A stretch of DNA of 64,000 nucleotides from Drechmeria coniospora (taxonomy: Eukaryota > Ascomycota > Sordariomycetes > Hypocreales > Ophiocordycipitaceae): assembly GCF_001625195.1 (NCBI RefSeq), contig NC_054389.1, forward strand, positions 5,576,520-5,640,519. Direction: 5' to 3'. The translations under genes and the position numbers were made by a program. The notes below the pieces were generated by a model, which was not told the origin of the DNA, made no database searches, and saw only the letters and a list, made by a program, of their open reading frames with translations. Shown in pieces: positions 1 through 9,373 of this stretch (position 1 is the stretch's first letter; each line of letters opens with the position of its first letter).

Positions 1-3000
1 TGCTTGGGTAGTAGTTCCAGGCCGAGTAGTTGTTGCCTGTGTAGTAGTTCCAGGCCGGGTAGTTGTTGCCTGGGTAGTAGTTACAGGACGGGTAGTCGTT
101 GCTTGTGTAGTAGTGCTTGGACGAGTAGTAGTAGCTAGTGTAGTTGTTGCTTGAGTAGTAGTTCCGGAACGAGTAGTTGTTGCCTGAGTAGTAGTTCCAG
201 GACGTGTGGTTGTTGTTTGTGTAGTAGTGCCTGGACGAGTAGTTGTTGCTTGAGTAGTAGTTCCAGGTAGGGTGGTCGTTGCTTGAGTAGTAGTTCCAGG
301 TCGGGTGGTCGTTGCTTGAGTAGTAGTTCCAGAACGGGTAGTCGTTGCTTGGGTAGTAGTTCCAGGCCGAGTAGTTGTTGCCTGGGTAGTAGTTCCAGAT
401 CGGGTAGTCGTTGCTTGTGTAGTAGTGCCTGGACGAGTAGTAGTAGCTAGTGTAGTTGTTACTTGAGTAGTAGTTCCGGAACGAGTAGTCGTTGCTTGTG
501 TAGTAGTGCCTGGGCGAGTAGTTGTTGCCTGAGTAGTAGTTCCAGGTCGGGTGGTCGTTGCTTGAGTAGTAGTTCCAGGACGGGTAGTCGTTGCTTGGGT
601 AGTAGTTCCAGGCCGAGTAGTTGTTGCCTGGGTAGTAGTTCCAGATCGGGTAGTCGTTGCTTGTGTAGTAGTGCCTGGACGAGTAGTAGTAGCTAGTGTA
701 GTTGTTACTTGAGTAGTAGTTCCGGAACGAGTAGTCGTTGCTTGTGTAGTAGTGCCTGGGCGAGTAGTTGTTGCCTGAGTAGTAGTTCCAGGTCGGGTGG
801 TCGTTGCTTGAGTAGTAGTTCCAGGACGGGTAGTCGTTGCTTGGGTAGTAGTTCCAGGCCGAGTAGTTGTTGCCTGGGTAGTAGTTCCAGATCGGGTAGT
901 CGTTGCTTGTGTAGTAGTGCCTGGACGAGTAGTAGTAGCTAGTGTAGTTGTTACTTGAGTAGTAGTTCCGGAACGAGTAGTCGTTGCTTGTGTAGTAGTG
1001 CCTGGGCGAGTAGTTGTTGCCTGAGTAGTAGTTCCAGGTCGGGTGGTCGTTGCTTGAGTAGTAGTTCCAGAACGGGTAGTCGTTGCTTGAGTAGTAGTTC
1101 CAGGACGGGTAGTCGTTGCTTGGGTAGTAGTTCCAGGACGGGTAGTTGTTGCTTGTGTAGTAGTGCCTGGACGAGTAGTAGTAGCTAGTGTAGTTGTTAC
1201 TTGAGTAGTAGTTCCGGAACGAGTAGTCGTTGCTTGTGTAGTAGTGCCTGGACGAGTAGTTGTTGCCTGAGTAGTAGTTCCAGGTCGGGTGGTCGTTGCT
1301 TGAGTAGTAGTTCCAGAACGGGTAGTCGTTGCTTGAGTAGTAGTTCCAGGACGGGTAGTCGTTGCTTGGGTAGTAGTTCCAGGACGGGTAGTTGTTGCTT
1401 GTGTAGTAGTACCTGGACGTGTTGTCGTTGGTTGGGTAGTGGTTCCGGAACGGGTAGTTGTTGGTTGGGTAGTCGTTCCAGGACGGGTCGTAGTTGCTTG
1501 GGTAGTTGTTCCTGGAAGTGTAGTTGTTACCTGAGTAGTAGTTCCAGGACGGGTAGTCGTTGCTTGGGTAGTAGTTCCGGAACGAGTAGCCGTTGTCTGA
1601 GTAGTAGTTCCAGGACGCGTGGTTGTTGCTTGTGTAGTAGTGCGAGTAGTCGTTGCTTGTGTAGTAGTTCCAGGACGGGTAGTTGTTGTCTGTGAAGTAG
1701 TACCTGGACGAGTAGTTGTTGCTTGAGTAGTAGTTCCGGAACGAGTAGTTGTTGCCTGAGTAGTAGTTCCAGGACGTGTGGTTGTTGTTTGTGTAGTAGT
1801 ACCTGGACGAGTAGTTGTTGCTTGAGTAGTAGTTCCAGGTAGGGTGGTCGTTGCTTGAGTAGTAGTTCCAGGTCGGGTGGTCGTTGCTTGAGTAGTAGTT
1901 CCAGAACGAGTAGTCGTTGCTTGGGTAGTAGTTCCAGGACGGGTAGTTGTTGCTTGTGTAGTAGTACCTGGACGTGTTGTCGTTGGTTGGGTAGTGGTTC
2001 CGGAACGGGTAGTTGTTGGTTGGGTAGTCGTTCCAGGACGGGTCGTAGTTGCTTGGGTAGTTGTTCCTGGAAGTGTAGTAGTAGGTTGAGTTGTGGTGCC
2101 TGACTGGGTCGTTGTAGCTTGGGTAGTAGTTCCAGGACGAGTAGTTGTGGGTTGGGTAGTCGTTCCTGGACGAGTAGTAGTAGCTTGGGTAGTAGTTCCT
2201 GTAAGAGTAGTTGTAGCTTGCGTAGTAGTCGCTATATGGGTAGTAGTTACTTGGGTTGTAGTTCCTGGACGAGTAGTAGTAGCTTGAGTTGTAGTGCTCG
2301 GTTGTGTTGTGGTGGCTTGGGTAGTCGTTCCTGTATTGGTTGTAGTGGCTTGGGTTGTAGTTCCTGGCCGTGTGGTTGTAGCTTGGGTAGTAGTTACCTG
2401 AGTAGTAGTTCCGGGATGAGTTGTTGTAGCCTGTGTAGTCGTTCCTGTTTGGCTAGTCGTTGCTTGGGTAGTACTTGCCTGGGTAATAGTTTCGGGACGA
2501 GTAGTAGTAGCTTGGGTAGTCGTTACTTGGGTTGTAGTCCCTGGACGAGTAGTAGTAGCTTGAGTTGTAGTGCCCGGTTGTGTTGTGGTGGCTTGGGTAG
2601 TTGTTCCTGTATTGGTTGTAGTGGCTTGGGTAGTTGTTCCTGTGTTGGTTGTAGTGGCTTGGGTTGTAGTTCCTGTCTGTGTGGTTGTAGCTTGGGTAGT
2701 AGTTACCTGAGTAGTAGTTCCGGGATGAGTTGTTGTAGCTTGAGTTGTAGTGCCCGGTTGTGTTGTGGTGGCTTGGGTAGTTGTTCCTGTATTGGTTGTA
2801 GTGACTTGGGTAGTTGTTCCTGTATTGGTTGTAGTGGCTTGAGTTGTAGTTCCTGTCTGTGTGGTTGTAGCTTGGGTAGTAGTTACCTGAGTAGTTGTTC
2901 CGGGATGAGTTGTTGTAGCTTGAGTTGTAGTGCCCGGTTGTGTTGTAGTGGCTTGGGTAGTTGTTCCTGTATTGGTTGTAGTGGCTTGGGTTGTAGTTCC

Positions 3001-4620
3001 TGTCTGTGTGGTTGTAGCTTGGGTAGTAGTTACTTGAGTAGTAGTTCCGGGATGAGTTGTTGTAGCTTGTGTAGTCGTTCCTGTTTGGCTAGTCGTTGCT
3101 TGGGTAGTACTTGCCTGGGTAGTAGTTTCGGGTCGAGTAGTAGTAGCTTGGGTAGTCGTTACTTGGGTTGTAGTCCCTGGACGAGTAGTAGTAGCTTGAG
3201 TTGTAGTGCCCGGTTGTGTTGTGGTGGCTTGGGTAGTTGTTCCTGTATTGGTTGTAGTGGCTTGGGTAGTTGTTCCTGTGTTGGTTGTAGTGGCTTGGGT
3301 TGTAGTTCCTGTCTGTGTGGTTGTAGCTTGGGTAGTAGTTACCTGAGTAGTAGTTCCGGGATGAGTTGTTGTAGCTTGAGTTGTAGTGCCCGGTTGTGTT
3401 GTGGTGGCTTGGGTAGTTGTTCCTGTATTGGTTGTAGTGACTTGGGTAGTTGTTCCTGTATTGGTTGTAGTGGCTTGGGTTGTAGTTCCTGTCTGTGTGG
3501 TTGTAGCTTGGGTTGTAGTTACCTGAGTAGTAGTTCCGGGATGAGTTGTTGTAGCTTGTGTAGTCGTTCCTGTTTGGCTAGTCGTTGCTTGGGTAGTACT
3601 TGCCTGGGTAGTAGTTTCGGGTCGAGTAGTAGTAGCTTGGGTAGTCGTTACTTGGGTTGTAGTCCCTGGACGAGTAGTAGTACCTTGAGTTGTAGTGACC
3701 GGTTGTGTTGTGGTGGCTTGGGTAGTTGTTCCTGTATTGGTTGCAGTGGCTTGGGTTGTAGTTCCTGTCTGTGTGGTTGTAGCTTGCGTTGTAGTTGCTT
3801 GCGTTGTTGTCCCTGGTTGCGTTGTAGTAGTCTGTGCAGTTGTACCTGCTGTAGTTGTTCCTTGCGTCGTGGTTCCTGTGTGACTTGTGGTTGCTTGCGT
3901 AGTCGTTGCTTGAGTTGTTGTAATACGAGTCGTTGTGGCTTGTGTAGTGGTGCCCTGTGTTGTTGTTCCTTGTGTAGTTGTAGCTTGAGTGGTTGTTCCT
4001 GGCCGGGTTGTGGTAGTCTGGATTGTCGTGGCCTGGGCTGTACTATCTTGGGTTGTTGTTCCCCATTGTGCGGTAGTGGCACGCGTTGTCGTAGCCTGTG
4101 TTGTCGTTGTTCCCCATTGTGTGGTAGTAGCAAGAGTCGTCGTAGCCTGTGTTGTCGTAGTTCCCCATTGCGTGGTGGTATCACGAGTCGTCGTAGCCTG
4201 TGTTGTTGTTGTTCCCCATTGCGTGGTGGTAGCATGCGTTGTCGTAGCCTGTGTTGTTGTGGTTGCGCCTAGGGTTGTCGTCGCTCTAGTAGTTGTGGCC
4301 TGCGTAGTCATGGCTGTAGTCGTCGTGTCGTAGACGTTGTTCTGAAAAGCAAGTCTTTCTCTGTCGACATGAAAGTTTCTGTCACTGCTGGCTGGTATCT
4401 CAACGACATCTTGATGAGTCGATGACTCAACTTTCTCGTCATCAAAACCAACTTTTGCAAACCGATTCACTGGCACGTCCGCAGCGACCTGGACCATTTC
4501 CTCCTTTTCGGCGAGCCCGCCTTCGAAGGCAAAGGCCGGAAAGACTGGTATTCGACCGGCAGCATAGCCGATGCTCGCCAAGACGGCAACGAGGCCGAAT
4601 ATCATTTTGTTGATGTTCAT
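1..4620 (-). CDS. Thr-rich repetitive secreted/cell-wall protein, 5' part (3' end beyond window)
   Basis: Reading the minus strand from the ATG at 4620, the frame stays open to base 1: 1540 codons with no stop. Residues 1-22 look like a signal peptide (MNINKMIFGLVAVLASIGYAAG), followed by about 80 non-repetitive residues (ending near RNFHVDRERLAFQNNVYD). Everything after is Thr/Gln repeat of the type TTTQATTTRPGTTTQ. Sub-blocks differ: QWG-containing units (about 4040-4235), QTG/NTG units (about 2280-3800) and RPG units (1-2100). Such Thr-rich tracts are usual in heavily O-mannosylated, mucin-like or adhesin-like fungal surface proteins. No catalytic domain is visible. The C-terminus, including any GPI signal, lies outside the window. 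The plus strand of the same DNA gives long Ser/Cys/Leu/Gly frames that I read as antisense shadows. The surface role is inferred from composition. Confidence 0.82.
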   Translation of the reverse strand, partial: MNINKMIFGLVAVLASIGYAAGRIPVFPAFAFEGGLAEKEEMVQVAADVPVNRFAKVGFDDEKVESSTHQDVVEIPASSDRNFHVDRERLAFQNNVYDTTTTAMTTQATTTRATTTLGATTTTQATTTHATTTQWGTTTTQATTTRDTTTQWGTTTTQATTTLATTTQWGTTTTQATTTRATTAQWGTTTQDSTAQATTIQTTTTRPGTTTQATTTQGTTTQGTTTQATTTRITTTQATTTQATTSHTGTTTQGTTTAGTTAQTTTTQPGTTTQATTTQATTTQTGTTTQATATNTGTTTQATTTQPVTTTQGTTTRPGTTTQVTTTQATTTRPETTTQASTTQATTSQTGTTTQATTTHPGTTTQVTTTQATTTQTGTTTQATTTNTGTTTQVTTTNTGTTTQATTTQPGTTTQATTTHPGTTTQVTTTQATTTQTGTTTQATTTNTGTTTQATTTNTGTTTQATTTQPGTTTQATTTRPGTTTQVTTTQATTTRPETTTQASTTQATTSQTGTTTQATTTHPGTTTQVTTTQATTTQTGTTTQATTTNTGTTTQATTTQPGTTTQATTTHPGTTTQVTTTQATTTQTGTTTQATTTNTGTTTQVTTTNTGTTTQATTTQPGTTTQATTTHPGTTTQVTTTQATTTQTGTTTQATTTNTGTTTQATTTNTGTTTQATTTQPGTTTQATTTRPGTTTQVTTTQATTTRPETITQASTTQATTSQTGTTTQATTTHPGTTTQVTTTQATTTRPGTTTQATTTNTGTTTQATTTQPSTTTQATTTRPGTTTQVTTTHIATTTQATTTLTGTTTQATTTRPGTTTQPTTTRPGTTTQATTTQSGTTTQPTTTLPGTTTQATTTRPGTTTQPTTTRSGTTTQPTTTRPGTTTQATTTRPGTTTQATTTRSGTTTQATTTRPGTTTQATTTLPGTTTQATTTRPGTTTQTTTTRPGTTTQATTTRSGTTTQATTTRPGTTSQTTTTRPGTTTQATTTRTTTQATTTRPGTTTQTTATRSGTTTQATTTRPGTTTQVTTTLPGTTTQATTTRPGTTTQPTTTRSGTTTQPTTTRPGTTTQATTTRPGTTTQATTTRPGTTTQATTTRSGTTTQATTTRPGTTTQATTTRPGTTTQATTTRSGTTTQVTTTLATTTRPGTTTQATTTRPGTTTQATTTRPGTTTQATTTRSGTTTQATTTRPGTTTQATTTRPGTTTQATTTRSGTTTQVTTTLATTTRPGTTTQATTTRSGTTTQATTTRPGTTTQATTTRPGTTTQATTTRPGTTTQATTTRPGTTTQATTTRSGTTTQVTTTLATTTRPGTTTQATTTRSGTTTQATTTRPGTTTQATTTRPGTTTQATTTRPGTTTQATTTRPGTTTQATTTRSGTTTQVTTTLATTTRPGTTTQATTTRSGTTTQATTTRPGTTTQATTTRSGTTTQATTTRPGTTTQATTTLPGTTTQATTTRPGTTTQTTTTRPGTTTQATTTRSGTTTQATTTLATTTRPSTTTQATTTRPVTTTQATTTRPGTTTQATTTRPGTTTQA
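463..1446. repeat. 246-bp higher-order tandem repeat inside the Thr-rich gene
   Basis: Nearly identical blocks begin at 463, 709, 955 and 1201, a strict 246-bp period (82 codons), so copy-number change keeps the minus-strand reading frame. Each block is itself made of 24-33 bp subunits. The third and fourth blocks differ from the first two by subunit substitutions, as expected from unequal exchange. Confidence 0.85.
2506..3766. repeat. 630-bp higher-order duplication inside the Thr-rich gene
   Basis: The word agttgtagtgcccggttgtg occurs at about 2566, 2746 and 2926, and again at about 3196 and 3376. The 2566/3196 and 2746/3376 pairs are 630 bp apart (210 codons). Flanking sequence, including the tagtcgttacttgggttgta junctions near 2515, 3150 and 3645, repeats with them. 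This is a second, longer, in-frame period from the 246-bp array further left. Confidence 0.75.
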
Positions 4621-5439
4621 GTTGTAGCGAATGTCGATCAAGGAATATGCATCTGTCACTCAAGACGGTATACAAGCTCTTCTTCCTAGCACGAAAGCAC
4701 GAGGTGATGGCGAGATGGAATGCGGGCCAAAGGATCAATTGTACTTGAGAATGAGCTGCCTTCACCAGTTGTGGGGACTTGAAAATCGTGAGGGATTAAG
4801 TCAAAACGTTCTGATGCCACCATCGACCCGTACATTGGCTTCCAGGTACCATGGCACAACGCTGCCGAAGACAAGGTTCGGCGGTGCTTCAATCATATGC
4901 TTTGCGGCGTCGTGGCTCGCTATCGACACAGCATGGCCGGCAAGGGAACGGCCGGCAGGGGAAGCATCTCGCACACTAGGCACATACATAACATCACGAA
5001 CCCTTGCGGGCAGCGTCGTGCCCCTTTTCTGGGCACTATTTCGGTAGACAGTTGCGGCATGGCGAATTGAGACGAGCTGCGTCGTCACGGCGTGAGCCGA
5101 GACCAGTGGTCCGCGGATGGGGGAGAATCAACTTCACTCGTGTCAGCCAGTCAACTCGGAGATGGAAAGTTGGTTGAAGATCAAGAGGAAGTCGGAGCCC
5201 CAACGGACAGGGAAATGGGAAGATGGGAAAGGAAATGCGCTGGTGGTGTGATCCAATTCCTGCCCTCGTAACTACGGCCTGCTCGAGAAGGACAATATTA
5301 CAACACCCTCGCGGCGGGAGCCACCGTACCTGATTATTCTCACCGGAGTAGATATATGCATATCCCCTGGCCCCCCTCATGATGCTGCTCCGCGCCCGTC
5401 TTCTAGCATGTGAACTATCCTCCCGGCACCCTCGACGGG
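4621..5439. other. Intergenic: upstream of the Thr-rich gene, 3' flank of ORM1
   Basis: No gene recognised. Since both neighbours are on the minus strand, this holds the promoter and leader of the Thr-rich gene and the terminator of ORM1. A 138-residue open frame on the plus strand (from 4631) has no recognisable domain and I do not call it. Confidence 0.6.
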
Positions 5440-6131
5440 CTACTCCTCCGGGGGGCCCGAGAAGAGGCCGAATCGCATCCGGTGGCTCTGGGTCGGCAGT
5501 TAGCTTCTGGACACATCCATCACCTGACGAGGGAGAGACGGGAGAGGACGGACGAATGGTAGCTTGGGGATGATGACACCGAGGACGGCGAGGAAGTTGA
5601 TGATAAAATATGCCAGGTCGTAGTGGGTGTAATGGGTGCTCAGCAGGAAGAGGACGATGGGGACGCTGAGGAGGAACTTCTTGGTGGGCGTGTACTGAGC
5701 ACCATTGTCGATCTGCTCCCACATGTTTAGGTTGTCGAAGGCGCCGCTGTTGAACTCAAAGGGAACGCCACGAACGTAGTGGAACATGAGGTAGGAGCCG
5801 AACATGTATGTCATGTTTGTCAGCGTCCACGAAGTCTCCTGCGAGACGCCAGGGATGACATCGTAGAAAATTTTGAGGCAGGCTATCAGGACGATATGAA
5901 TCGTCCAGGCTCCTGGGGTAGCGGCCGGGTCAGGTCAGCGCGGCTCGGGCAAGGCACGGGGCGCCCACGACGGTTGGGGGTGCGACTACCTTTTGCATTC
6001 GTCCAGTTGGCGTTGAGATTGGGCAGGGCGGCCTGGTCGCTGATCTGCTCGAGCGTCTCGGGGGGTTCGTGGTAGACCTGGAGGATGCTGCTGGATCTCC
6101 TCCGGCGAGCGCCGTTTTCGCGGTCGGCCAT
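5440..6131 (-). CDS. ORM1: ORM1/ORMDL-family ER protein, regulator of sphingolipid synthesis
   Basis: Three exons on the minus strand: 6131-5990, 5912-5554 and 5487-5440, giving 182 residues. Exon 1 encodes the cytosolic N-terminus ending NLNANWTNAK. Exon 2 encodes the diagnostic family core (GAWTIHIVLIACLKIFYDV, then SQETSWTLTN, FEFNSGAFDNLNMWEQID and TPTKKFLLSVPIVLFL). Exon 3 supplies the C-terminal tail SHRMRFGLFSGPPEE. Family knowledge: Orm proteins are multi-pass ER membrane proteins that inhibit serine palmitoyltransferase within the SPOTS complex. Intron 1 (5913-5989, 77 nt) has a normal GTAGTC donor and CCCCAG acceptor. Intron 2 (5488-5553, 66 nt) has an unusual GTCCGT donor but a good CTAAC branch point. 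Length and residues match the family well. Confidence 0.95.
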
Positions 6132-9100
6132 GTCGAGGTAGACGTTTCCACGGCGCGGCGGGTTGGTTCCCGCGTCGTAGGAGATGGTTCGTGGGAGGAG
6201 GATTGGGGAAGACAGCTTGGCGGTATTGGCCGATCGTCGGGAAGAAAGGATGGGTGCGTCGGGAAGTCCCTCTGCGGCGGAGGACGGGTCGAGAAACGAG
6301 CTCGAGCTCGAGCGGTCACGGGCGGGCGGCGGCGACGACGCGGGGGCGGCAATTCAGGATGGGCCAGGGATGGCGTCAAGCCCGTGTCATGGTACGAGAG
6401 ATGGGGGATGAGGGCGAGGGTCGCTAGTCGCTGCTCGCTGCTTGCTGCTTGCTCGTCGGCGAGTGACGGTGGTGAGGACAGAGAGCACGAGGAAAGGAAA
6501 CGGACGTGGCGGTAACGGCGGTCGGTCAGTGGGTGATTGGGACGGACGTCAACGAAGCGAAGAGTGCATGTGGGGAGGATGGACGGCTGCAGAGAGAGAT
6601 GGAGGAGAGCGGAAGCGCGGCGGCGACGATGGATGGTCGATGGCGGACGATGACGATGCGAACGAGAGTACAGGCAGACACGAGCAAGAGTAAAGCTGGG
6701 AAGTTGAGCGGTGACGGGACGTGCCTGGGGATGGTACGGTACAGTGTGCAAGCCACTGCAAGTACTCCGTACAGTACGTGTAGCTCCAGTAGGGACTCTG
6801 GGGGGGGGGGGGGGGGATCGGGTGTTTGTCGGAAGCACCCGACCTTGCCGCGTTGCTGGCTGGTACGGAGAACGGGAGCAATACTGTGTACGGAGTACGG
6901 TGTACTTGTCCCTGCCATACTTTGCAGGCGCAGACAGGGTAATACCACTGTACTTGTACCTCCATGATGGTACCTACTATAGGCCTATTGGTGTGTTAGT
7001 ACTTGGTTGTTGCAAGTACTCCGTACGGGAGCCCTAGTTCCTGCACTAAGTACTCCGTACTTGCAAGTACTTATTACCATGTACGGAGCACGGAGTACTA
7101 GGCAATATACTTACTTATAGCACCTACGGAGTAATACTAAGGGATGCTCCGAACTGTACTGAGCACTGTTGGTGCAGATGGTACAGTACATACAGTGTGC
7201 AGGCACAGGTGCGCGGACTGGGCAACGATACTCCGTTCAGTACTTACATGCGTCAACTATCTCCACGACATTCTGTATCTGTAGGGGCCAAAATTTGAAT
7301 CTTTGATACCGACTACGGAATACTGTACAACTACAGTAGGAACATGTAGAATGCAGTTACTGTACATCAAGTACCAAGTACAGTACAAACAAGTACTTGC
7401 ACGCACGGAGCAGCCGCGCATGCAGTGGGGTCAACGTTTTCTTAGCACAGCTCTTAGCTCGTGCAAGTGGCCACCACCGACCTCAGGGATGGTCGGGCCC
7501 GTCGTCGAATGGCGATGGCGTTGCACTTTGATGCAAGATAGCTGTCGTGACTGCATGCTCATATTGCATTGCAGGCCACACTCCGTATTCCAATGGAGTA
7601 GAGATGCGGAGTGTTGATGTACACTTGCCTGCCATGCCCACATCCACCGTGCCGGACCTGCCAATGGCACCCAATAGGAGGAGGTACCTGGCTGCGGTTT
7701 GGTATCAATAAAAATCACCATGGTCCTCATCACTGATGCACCTTATCCGACAGTACGTTGACCGCACCAAGATATATTGCCGGCTTGATTGAGCGTGGTA
7801 GATGGTAGATTGATTCGTGGCCATCCACTGGTTTCCGCGACCTGAGAGTACTGCCATCCTGATGTCCTCCGTACATGTACACAATTTGCCTTTGTTCCGC
7901 CTGGCAGTGACTACCTTGTGCAGACGCACGTCGAGCGAGGAACGTGAGGATGACATTGTTCACTGGTCGTTTACCTGCTGCTCCGCTACTACGATACCGC
8001 CACATGACGACACAGGCGATGGGTGGTGGTGCGATGTGCATGCAACATGCCGGTACATGCCCTACAAAGCATAACAGAAGGAGATGTGGGAATGGAGAAG
8101 CATCCCAGCGCCCAGAATCTGCACCCAGTGATCCCGCTGACTTGTGTCATTGGCGGCAGGGAGGTCATGGAGGTCATGAACAGCCCAAATACTACTCCGT
8201 AGAGGTACCACGATACTACCCTTGGTACATTCATGGTGGGGTGGCAAAAGTGTCGATTCGCTTTGTACTCCTTACTCCGTAGTGGTAATAGCACTATGTA
8301 CCAAAATTGAATCGTCACTTTGGTCTGGTGACTATCTGGCCTCCGTACGGAGTAGCAGCACACAGTTTAGAGTACAAGTAAGCATACTAGTACAAGGAGT
8401 ACGAGCACAGAGCATGTACAGCAGGGAATACTTACTAGGTGCTCACAGTGTTCATGTATATATCTCGTACCTAGCTGGTGATAAATCGTGCCGTGCTTGT
8501 AAGTACGGAGTGCACGTAGATGCACAGTACGGAGTACTGTACAGTACATGTACTTTTCGGAGTTCCAAGATACTACAACAAATACAGTCAGTACTCCGTC
8601 CAGTACGGAGTACTTACTTAAGTAAGTATTACTTATGCTGGCGCGTGCTGGTGACCACGTACATGTACATTTACAAGTACGGAGTACAGTAAGTAATTAA
8701 TACTGTATTACTACTGTAGTACTTCCTGTATACAAGTGCAGCGTCGTGGAGCCTGTGGCCTGCGACTGTTCGTTTCGTCCCACACCAATCACGCTAGCCT
8801 AATTACCTGCAGGTACCGTTGTGATGAAGCCATCGGTTAATGATCGGCACGAAGCCATGAATCTTGAATGTCGTTCTAATCCATGCCCACGTTTAGCACT
8901 GGTCGCATGTACATTGTACTTACTGTACAGTACTCCGCACGGAGGGAGTACCAAGTATTATTGCTTGGTGCCTTGATTTTTTCTTCACATCCAACTACCG
9001 CAGACATGTCATTCCACCAACGTGCAGCTAGTTGGCTGCCACCTCGTTCAAATCGCAGAGCTTAACGGCAAAGCGCAGTCGAGCTTGACATTCTAGTAAG

Positions 9101-9373
9101 AAGCAGTGACTCCTGCATCAGCTTGCTTTTCGTGCAGCCACCGGTGCCGCAGGTCGACTACTGCTCAGCAGCTGCTTTCTCGGACCGGTGTCCCGACAAT
9201 GCGCGAGGTCGATGCATGACGAGCTTCTCCAAAGAATAAAATTACACTAAAACAGAATCAACGAGCGACTCCCCCTTTGTTAGCGGTACCCCGCGACGTT
9301 GATGCCGCCTGGCTTCGTCACCATTCAGTCACTTTAGCAGCCACTTGGCAGACGGGGCAGTCGATTCGCCGCC
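6132..9373. other. 3.2-kb intergenic gap with repeat island
   Basis: The first ~600 bp is the upstream region or leader of ORM1, GC-rich and ending near a 17-base G run (about 6800-6816). From about 6720 to 8960 the DNA is AT-richer and saturated with GTACTCCGTAC/GTACGGAGTAC words. The last ~400 bp is upstream of the zinc-knuckle gene. Open frames here are short and overlap each other. I find no recognisable protein or tRNA. Confidence 0.6.
6720..8960. repeat. Dispersed GTACTCCGTAC-type repeat island
   Basis: The word tactccgtac or its complement gtacggagta recurs many times in both orientations, interspersed with acatgta, aagtactt and tagtact words. Spacing is irregular, so it is not a simple tandem array. 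GTAC is self-complementary, so neighbouring copies form many small inverted repeats. Equivalent islands occur at several other places in this window. Confidence 0.8.

Noticed and set aside
1..2100. Regularly spaced repeats resembling a CRISPR array
   Set aside because: Spacers are not unique, the whole block is codon-periodic repeat, and the genome is clearly eukaryotic.
2119..4272. 717-codon plus-strand frame rich in Ser, Cys, Leu and Gly
   Set aside because: It begins at TTG, has no signal peptide or domain, and is the antisense of the Thr-rich frame, which has both an ATG and a signal peptide.
4631..5047. 138-codon plus-strand frame upstream of the Thr-rich gene
   Set aside because: No recognisable motif, sits in a promoter interval, and overlaps other open frames on both strands.
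5036..5722. 228-residue minus-strand frame overlapping ORM1
   Set aside because: Out of frame with the conserved ORMDL core; a shadow.
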